Shown one piece after another: positions 61,268 through 64,000 of a stretch of DNA of 64,000 bases. Below the pieces are notes generated by a model. It searched no databases. It was not told the origin of the DNA and saw only the letters and a list, made by a program, of their open reading frames with translations. Every line of letters starts with the position of its first letter. Position 1 is the stretch's first letter. Made by a program: the position numbers and the translations under genes. The stretch comes from Corynebacterium sp. HMSC08A12 (GTDB lineage: Bacteria > Actinomycetota > Actinomycetes > Mycobacteriales > Mycobacteriaceae), in NCBI RefSeq assembly GCF_001807485.1, contig NZ_KV789168.1, positions 238,745 to 302,744 on the forward strand. The letters are read 5' to 3'.

Positions 61268-62281
61268 TTAACTGGGCGTGTCCTCCGCTGCGGCGTCCGT
61301 CTCCGAACGGATGTCGATCTTCCACCCTGTCAGGCGTGCGGCCAGACGGGCATTCTGCCCCTCGCGGCCAATGGCGAGGCTCAGCTGATAGTCCGGCACG
61401 ACGGCGCGGGCGATCTGCATCTCCGGGTCGGTCACCTTCACACTGACGACCTTCGAGGGCGACAGCGCATTGCCGACGAAAGTAGCCGGGTCCTCGGAGT
61501 AGTCGATAATGTCGATCTTCTCCCCGCCCAGCTCCTGCATGATGTTGGACACTCGCTGGCCGCGCGGACCGATGCAGGCGCCCTTGGCGTTCAGCCCCTT
61601 GACGGTCGAGCGCACGGCGATCTTGGTGCGGTGCCCCGCCTCGCGGGCCACGGAGACGATCTCGACGGAACCGTCGGCAACCTCCGGAACCTCCAGGGCG
61701 AACAGTCCCTTAACTAGCTCCGGGTGCGTGCGGGAAAGGTTGATCTGCACCATGCGGTTGGCGTTGTTGATCACGTCCGTAACGAAGGCCTTCACACGCA
61801 TACCGTGCTCCAGCTCCTCGCCGGGGATGTGCTCGGCGGGCAGGATCTGCCCGTCCTGGCCGTTCGCCTCGGTGCCCAGGTGCACGATGGTCACACCGCG
61901 CTCGTTGGCGCGGGCATCGGCGGAAACCACGCCGGAAACCACGCGGTAGCGCAGCTCGGCGTACTCGTCGTAGCGGTTCTGCACGCGAGCGAAGTTGATG
62001 CGGAAGCGAATGGCTTCACGCACAGCCAGCGCGCCGTCGCGACCAAAATTTTTCGGAGTGTCGTCGATGCGCCCGGTGACGTTCCCCTCTTCGTCCTTTT
62101 CCACCTGGTAGATGGTCACCTCGCCACTAATCGGGTCGATGTCCACATCGACCGGACCGGTGAAGTGGCTTTTCGCCCGGTACGCCTCCCGCAGCCCCCG
62201 CTTAACCCCTTCCAGCAGGTCGTCGAAATCCACCGACTCCTGCTTTTCGACTGCACGCAGCGCGGCCATATCAATATTCAC
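61268..62281 (-). CDS. nusA: Transcription factor NusA
   Basis: Modulates pausing, termination and antitermination. Protein of 337 residues, the short actinobacterial form: N-terminal domain (MNIDMAALRAVEKQESV), S1 (AEHIPGEELEHGMRVKAFV), and two KH domains (KGACIGPRGQRVSNIM; LAIGREGQNARLAARLTG). It lacks the C-terminal acidic repeats of E. coli NusA. 9 bp after rimP. Confidence 0.96.
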   Translation of the reverse strand: MNIDMAALRAVEKQESVDFDDLLEGVKRGLREAYRAKSHFTGPVDVDIDPISGEVTIYQVEKDEEGNVTGRIDDTPKNFGRDGALAVREAIRFRINFARVQNRYDEYAELRYRVVSGVVSADARANERGVTIVHLGTEANGQDGQILPAEHIPGEELEHGMRVKAFVTDVINNANRMVQINLSRTHPELVKGLFALEVPEVADGSVEIVSVAREAGHRTKIAVRSTVKGLNAKGACIGPRGQRVSNIMQELGGEKIDIIDYSEDPATFVGNALSPSKVVSVKVTDPEMQIARAVVPDYQLSLAIGREGQNARLAARLTGWKIDIRSETDAAAEDTPS

Positions 62282-62290
62282 TTGTTACTC

Positions 62291-62860
62291 CTAGTCTTCC
62301 GCCGGACTATCCTGCTGATCTTCTGCACGGGGCAACCCGTAGGCGTCAATAGCCAATCCGACAAGATCGACCTCGGCGGCGGGTGCCTGTGAGAATTCCA
62401 CTTCTACCACCGCACCAGCTACATCTGCGAATCGCACGCGGCGCACGCTGGGCTGTTTCTTATCTGGTGTGATCAAAACGACATCGTCGCCGTCTACCTG
62501 CGCGATGCGCTCCACCCCGTCGGCCAGCCGCACGAGGCGCCCGATGTTGCGCACCCAGTGGCGTTGCTCCAGAAGAGGGAAATCGACGCCAGGCGTCGTC
62601 AACTCCAGGGTGTATCCGGCCCCAAAGCTCATCTCCCCCGCCGCCTCGGCGTCATCCAAGTGCTTCGATACCTCGCGGCTCAGTTCTTCCAACTGGTCCA
62701 GATCCGGGCGCTCGGCGCGGGGGTCGGCGGTATCCACTGCGATCCGAATGGCGGACTTCGCTCCGGCCTTCGTGATCTTGATGTCCTCGATCACCAGTCC
62801 GAACTCTTTTACCAATCCGCGCAGCGAGTCTTCGAGCTGCTCCTTGTTTGGAAATGCCAT
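62291..62860 (-). CDS. rimP: Ribosome maturation factor RimP
   Basis: 30S assembly factor, 189 residues: [40 protein letters not shown] and the typical [20 protein letters not shown] on the minus strand 8 nt before ATG 62860 suggests a nearly leaderless start there rather than at ATG 62866. Leads the rimP-nusA-ylxR-infB-rbfA operon. Divergent from the DUF4439 gene with a gap of about 50 bp. Confidence 0.92.
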   Translation of the reverse strand: MAFPNKEQLEDSLRGLVKEFGLVIEDIKITKAGAKSAIRIAVDTADPRAERPDLDQLEELSREVSKHLDDAEAAGEMSFGAGYTLELTTPGVDFPLLEQRHWVRNIGRLVRLADGVERIAQVDGDDVVLITPDKKQPSVRRVRFADVAGAVVEVEFSQAPAAEVDLVGLAIDAYGLPRAEDQQDSPAED

Positions 62861-62908
62861 GACCATGCAGTCTAGCAGCAGCTGGCTTCTAGTAGACTCC
62901 TAGTCTTG

Positions 62909-63838
62909 ATGAATATGACCAGCTCTCGCCCTTCCCTCACCCGCCGCCGCTTCCTGGGAGCCAGCACGCTTCTAGGCGCCGGCCTGGCGATCTCCGCCTG
63001 CGAGTTCGGCGAGGAGCCACAAGCAAACGAGCAGCTCATCGACCTCGCCACGGCGCTGCGCAGTGCTCAGAAAAATTTTCAGGCCAAGCGGGCGAAGAAG
63101 TGGTCCGGATTCCTCGGCATGCAGTACGACCTGGTCACGGAGGAAGCCCTGCGCCAATGCGGCACTGATAGCGAGGGCAACGCGCCCCAGGGCTGCCAAG
63201 AAAAAATTTCCGAGACCAAGAACGCACCCAGGAAAGCTGTTTCCCTGGAAAAGGCCTACGATCGCGCCCTCACAAGCGAGCTGGGCGCACAGGCCTCCCT
63301 CATCGCCGGGCTATTCGCCGCCTACAAGGCCGCCGGCGACAACGAGCGTCCTAACCACCCCACCGAGGTCAGCACTGAGGTCGTCGAGGGCTTTTCTAAC
63401 CCGGATGTCGATGTGGCAGCGGAGTTTCGTTCCTTGCTGACGCTAACTTACGGCGCGATCTACGCCTCGGGCGTCGCGCTGGCCAAGAGCCCAGAGGACA
63501 AGACCCGTTCGCAGATCCAATCCTTGGCCGATCAGCTGCGCGTGCTACGCGACCTCACGGATGACATCCTGGAAGAGCTGGGCGCGGAGATCCCCGCCCC
63601 CGAACCCGGATACACGCAGGGCGAGGCCGATGGGAAGTCGGATGCTGTGGAGTACTTCCACCCCACCGTGCTGCCCATTAGCACCCAGCTTCGCCGTATC
63701 ACGGAGCTGGCCGTCAACGAGAAGGCAGTCGCCTACGCCGCCGACTGGCTAAAGACCACCGCCTGCGGCGAAGCTGCCCTCGAGCGGCTCCAGGGCAAGG
63801 ACCCTAAGGACGTGCCTCTCCGCGGAGAGCCCGCTTAG
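62909..63838 (+). CDS. DUF4439 lipoprotein (Tat-type signal)
   Basis: Protein of about 309 residues with a twin-arginine-like signal ([15 protein letters not shown]) ending in a lipobox (AISAC), so likely a lipid-anchored exported protein. The body has ferritin-like helices seen in the DUF4439 family ([18 protein letters not shown] near residue 192). Function unknown. The start is ATG 62909 or 62915. Overlaps the convergent proS by 35 bp. Lys-Asn-Phe codons form an A5T4 tract at 63071-63079. Confidence 0.78.
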
Positions 63839-64000
63839 CCTCCGGCAGCGCGTCGGTGTAGTCGACCTCGTAGGTCTCGCCGGTCAGGCGATTGCGCAGT
63901 TCCACCTTGCCGTCGGCGAACCCGCGGCCAACAACAACCACCAGAGGCATACCCAGCAGCTCGGAATCCTTGAACTTCACGCCCGGGGAAACCTTCGGAC
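63804..64000 (-). CDS. proS: Prolyl-tRNA synthetase (3' end only)
   Basis: The complement of 63998 down to 63804 reads [21 protein letters not shown]... and ends in RGEARP before a TAG; the family C-terminus matches ProS (anticodon-binding domain with [17 protein letters not shown]). The other 90 percent of the gene lies beyond the window. Its final 35 bp overlap the DUF4439 gene. Confidence 0.85.

Overview
This window is a core, gene-dense piece of a Corynebacterium chromosome (about 60% GC by eye). The evidence is the neighbourhood and the protein sequences: sigA, sigB and dtxR in a row, DtxR with every diphtheria-type metal ligand, a lexA/divS/nrdR knot, a recA-recX unit preceded by a DUF3046 gene, bioYMN, clgR-pspA, dapA/thyX/dapB and rimP-nusA-infB. 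The order follows C. glutamicum and, more loosely, Mycobacterium tuberculosis. Several things suggest a lipophilic, host-associated species of the jeikeium/urealyticum type (inference): a Tat-exported ceramidase inserted beside oxyR, no sugar-PTS genes beside sugR, and no glutamate ABC uptake genes beside recX. Fifty-eight protein genes are called; sigA lacks its 5' end and proS lacks most of its 5' part because they cross the window edges. I saw no tRNA, rRNA, CRISPR array, insertion sequence or prophage.

Layout. 1-15.9 kb: primary sigma factor SigA, small conserved actinobacterial proteins, a DEAD/DEAH helicase, a HemK-like methyltransferase, D-aminoacyl-tRNA deacylase, stress sigma factor SigB, iron regulator DtxR, GalE, a PAC2 protein, a DUF3516 helicase and OxyR. 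16-18.1 kb: the ceramidase insertion. 18.3-27.7 kb: HrpA, NrdR, a shortened DivS-like protein, LexA, a SugR-type regulator, HflX and an AIM24 protein. 27.7-35.5 kb: DapF, MiaA, MiaB, RecX, RecA and DUF3046. 35.5-41.1 kb: the BioYMN biotin importer, PspA, ClgR, CinA, PgsA and a TerC-type transporter behind a manganese riboswitch. 41.2-54.6 kb: FtsK, RNase J, DapA, ThyX, DapB, PNPase, S15, RibF and TruB. 54.6-64 kb: a long leftward translation operon, rimP-nusA-ylxR-infB-rbfA, running into MATE, metallophosphoesterase and phosphopantetheinyl transferase genes, then a DUF4439 lipoprotein and the end of proS.

How the parts work together. Many regulators sit next to sites that can be read: LexA boxes at lexA, the divS-like gene and recA; SigH-type promoters (GGGAAC-N17-CGTT) before sigB and clgR, which tie general stress and proteolysis to heat and thiol stress; a BioQ-type operator over the bioY promoter; and a yybP-ykoY-type aptamer whose downstream hairpin buries the terC ribosome-binding site. 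At least eight genes look leaderless, with a TAnnnT -10 box 6-7 nt before the start codon. That resets several start codons, including ribF and truB, whose -10 boxes lie back to back 5 nt apart.

Unusual sequence-level signals. TAG is the dominant stop codon (36 of 58 genes by hand count; TGA only 5), mostly as CTAG, which stops both strands; at several gene ends this block is tandemly duplicated. AAAATTTT palindromes occur seven times where about 0.1 is expected at this GC content, five of them inside genes and encoding Lys-Ile/Asn-Phe with otherwise avoided codons. Low-complexity PKPG and RG repeats recur in several unrelated RNA- and translation-related proteins.
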